Positions 6,463-7,442 of a stretch of 7,442 nucleotides of DNA are shown here, in pieces (the stretch's first letter is position 1; each line of letters begins with the position of its first letter). Source of the DNA: JAQVEM01 sp964616545 (lineage in GTDB: Bacteria; Actinomycetota; Humimicrobiia; Humimicrobiales; Humimicrobiaceae); NCBI GenBank assembly GCA_964616545.1, contig CAZTUA010000056.1, positions 1 through 7,442 on the forward strand, given 5' to 3'. A program made the translations under genes and the position numbers. The notes below the pieces were generated by a model. It saw nothing but the letters and a program-made list of their open reading frames with translations, was not told the origin of the DNA and did not search any database.

Positions 6463-7041
6463 TCAGCTTCTTTTATTGTTTACTTTTTTTATTCTAGAAG
6501 GAAAGGATAGAAGATATAAAATATAGCCGGTTTTTAATACAATAGATTCGCAGTTTTTTATCGCCACATTTTTGCCTATTGCTTTTCCCCCGATTGTAAG
6601 GGAGGAAATGAATCCGGTAATGGCAGCACTCAGCAGGGCACTTTCAAGATTTGGATTGAAAAGTAAAATTCTAAACACCAGGGTAGCCCCTATGGCACCG
6701 CTTACAATTCCGCAGATATCGCCTATTACATCATTGCAGAAGTTGCTTACCCTGTCCGCATTTTTTAGCAGCCTTATTGCTTCTTTTGCTCCTCTTATCT
6801 TTTTGGCAGCCATGCTGTTAAGCGGAACCTCGGAGCATGCAGTTACAGCAACTCCTATTGCATCAAATAAAACCCCGATTAAGATAATTATTATAAGGAT
6901 TATTAATGTAACGATTATATTGGTCTTTATAATCAGTGTTTCGGAGATAAAGCTTACGGCAATTGCAAGAAAAAAACTCCACAGGATTATGGCTATGATC
7001 CAGTTTCTTATTTTAGCCCTGGATTTTTTTAACTTAACCAA
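6463..7041 (-). CDS. Small integral membrane protein, weakly DUF21/CNNM (CorB)-like
   Basis: The protein is 192 residues, starting at TTG 7041 with a strong AAGGGAG (7053-7047) five bases upstream. Four hydrophobic segments are visible at about residues 14-34, 41-66, 104-128 and 135-156. The middle section (A-I-G-V-A-V-T-A-C-S-E-V-P-L-N, then a helix ending R-L-L-K-N-A-D-R-V) recalls the start of DUF21 domains in CNNM/CorB-type magnesium-linked transporters, where a small-residue motif near a transmembrane helix is followed by a similar amphipathic helix. No CBS domains are present, so at most it is a stand-alone membrane domain; this family call is tentative. Its stop precedes the abiEi ATG by 39 bases on the same strand, so read-through into abiE is possible. 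A structured RNA lies immediately upstream. Confidence 0.75.
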   Translation of the reverse strand: MVKLKKSRAKIRNWIIAIILWSFFLAIAVSFISETLIIKTNIIVTLIILIIIILIGVLFDAIGVAVTACSEVPLNSMAAKKIRGAKEAIRLLKNADRVSNFCNDVIGDICGIVSGAIGATLVFRILLFNPNLESALLSAAITGFISSLTIGGKAIGKNVAIKNCESIVLKTGYILYLLSFPSRIKKVNNKRS

Positions 7042-7088
7042 ACTGGCTCCCTTTAACTTTTCAATAGAAGAGATGGCAATGCGGTAAG

Positions 7089-7442
7089 TAAACTTTGCAG
7101 TTTAAGGTCCAGTAGGGTTTCCCAGACAGTTACTGAGTGTTGCCACTTCAGCGGTTTCCCATTAAACCGTCTCTATAGCGTCGCCGCTTATAAGACTGGA
7201 TTGCCATAAAAACTACACTGTAATCCCTGCCGCATCTCTCACAAAGAGAACAGCCTAGGGGCTTTCCCCGGCAGTCTTGTGTCCACTAGCCCCTTTAGCA
7301 ATTACAGGTTTCAGGCCCGATACAATATGATGGTGCCAGAATCTGACACCTAAAATTATAAAGGCCCTCCCCCTGTATCACGCAGGGCAGGCTACGCCGC
7401 AATGCCTGTTAAACAGTTGCGGGTCTGATTTCAAATACTTCT
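7089..7442 (-). ncRNA. Large multi-branched structured RNA (family uncertain; HEARO/omega-RNA-like or leader RNA)
   Basis: No convincing protein gene covers this stretch, but the - strand folds by eye into a chain of domains. Domain A: TCAGACCCG (7428-7420) pairs with CGGGCCTGA (7319-7311), 8 of 9 bases. It encloses CCCTG/CAGGG (7387-7383 with 7375-7371), GGTGTC/GGCACC (7350-7345 with 7337-7332) and CAGGC/GCCTG (7408-7404 with 7392-7388). Domain B: CTGTAAT/ATTACAG (7307-7301 with 7224-7218) encloses CTGCCG/CGGCAG (7274-7269 with 7232-7227), which holds two hairpins. Domain C: TCCAGT/ACTGGA (7200-7195 with 7113-7108) encloses AGCG-GCGA-CGCT, CGGTTT/AAACCG and AGTG-GCAA-CACT. Domain D: TAAACT-GCAA-AGTTTA (7104-7089). 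Three GNRA tetraloops exist only on this strand, which sets the direction. The left end is near 7089; the right end may lie beyond the window. An IscB-type omega-RNA (HEARO) without its protein is my leading idea; an mRNA leader for the membrane protein gene is the alternative. Confidence 0.65.

Noticed and set aside
6572..7087. + strand open frame of 171 codons
   Set aside because: It lies antisense to the membrane protein gene, which has a better ribosome binding site. Its hydrophobic look comes from being the mirror of transmembrane codons.
7355..7360. TATAAT on the - strand inside the structured RNA, as a promoter
   Set aside because: There is no -35-like hexamer 16-18 bases upstream, and the site lies in an A/T linker between two hairpins of the RNA.

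Overview
The window looks like chromosomal DNA of a low-to-moderate-GC, Gram-positive (Bacillota, probably clostridial) bacterium. The reasons are an LPXTG-type surface protein with a sortase nearby, a lipoprotein signal peptide, purine-rich Shine-Dalgarno sites, frequent non-ATG starts (GTG, TTG, possibly ATT) and AT-rich intergenic DNA. The species cannot be named from the sequence.

Left part, + strand (1-4872): the window opens inside a long gene for a wall-anchored adhesin or pilin-like protein. It has nine complete CnaB/SpaA-type domains plus the tail of a tenth, an LPFTG sorting signal, a membrane segment and a basic tail, and a strong intrinsic terminator follows. A second transcription unit then holds a rhodanese-domain lipoprotein, a membrane-anchored sortase and a membrane-anchored coiled-coil protein of unknown function. 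All three products are predicted to act on the outer face of the membrane, and the sortase is the obvious candidate to attach the adhesin. The sortase N-terminus is odd: its membrane anchor is encoded in an open frame with no ATG, GTG or TTG start.

Right part, - strand (7442 down to 4925): reading leftwards there is a large multi-branched structured RNA (about 7089 to 7428, possibly running off the window edge), a four-helix membrane protein, and an AbiEi/AbiEii pair (type IV toxin-antitoxin, phage abortive infection). The abiE pair has its own promoter candidate, an inverted repeat suitable as an autoregulatory operator, and almost no 5' leader. This half is visibly more AT-rich than the sortase operon and is convergent with it, which fits an acquired defence or mobile segment next to a cell-surface locus.

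The best candidate for something undescribed is the structured RNA. Its helices and GNRA tetraloops can be traced by eye, no protein gene lies within it, and it resembles in style, but is not proven to be, an ORF-less HEARO/IscB omega-RNA or a large regulatory leader of the genes downstream.
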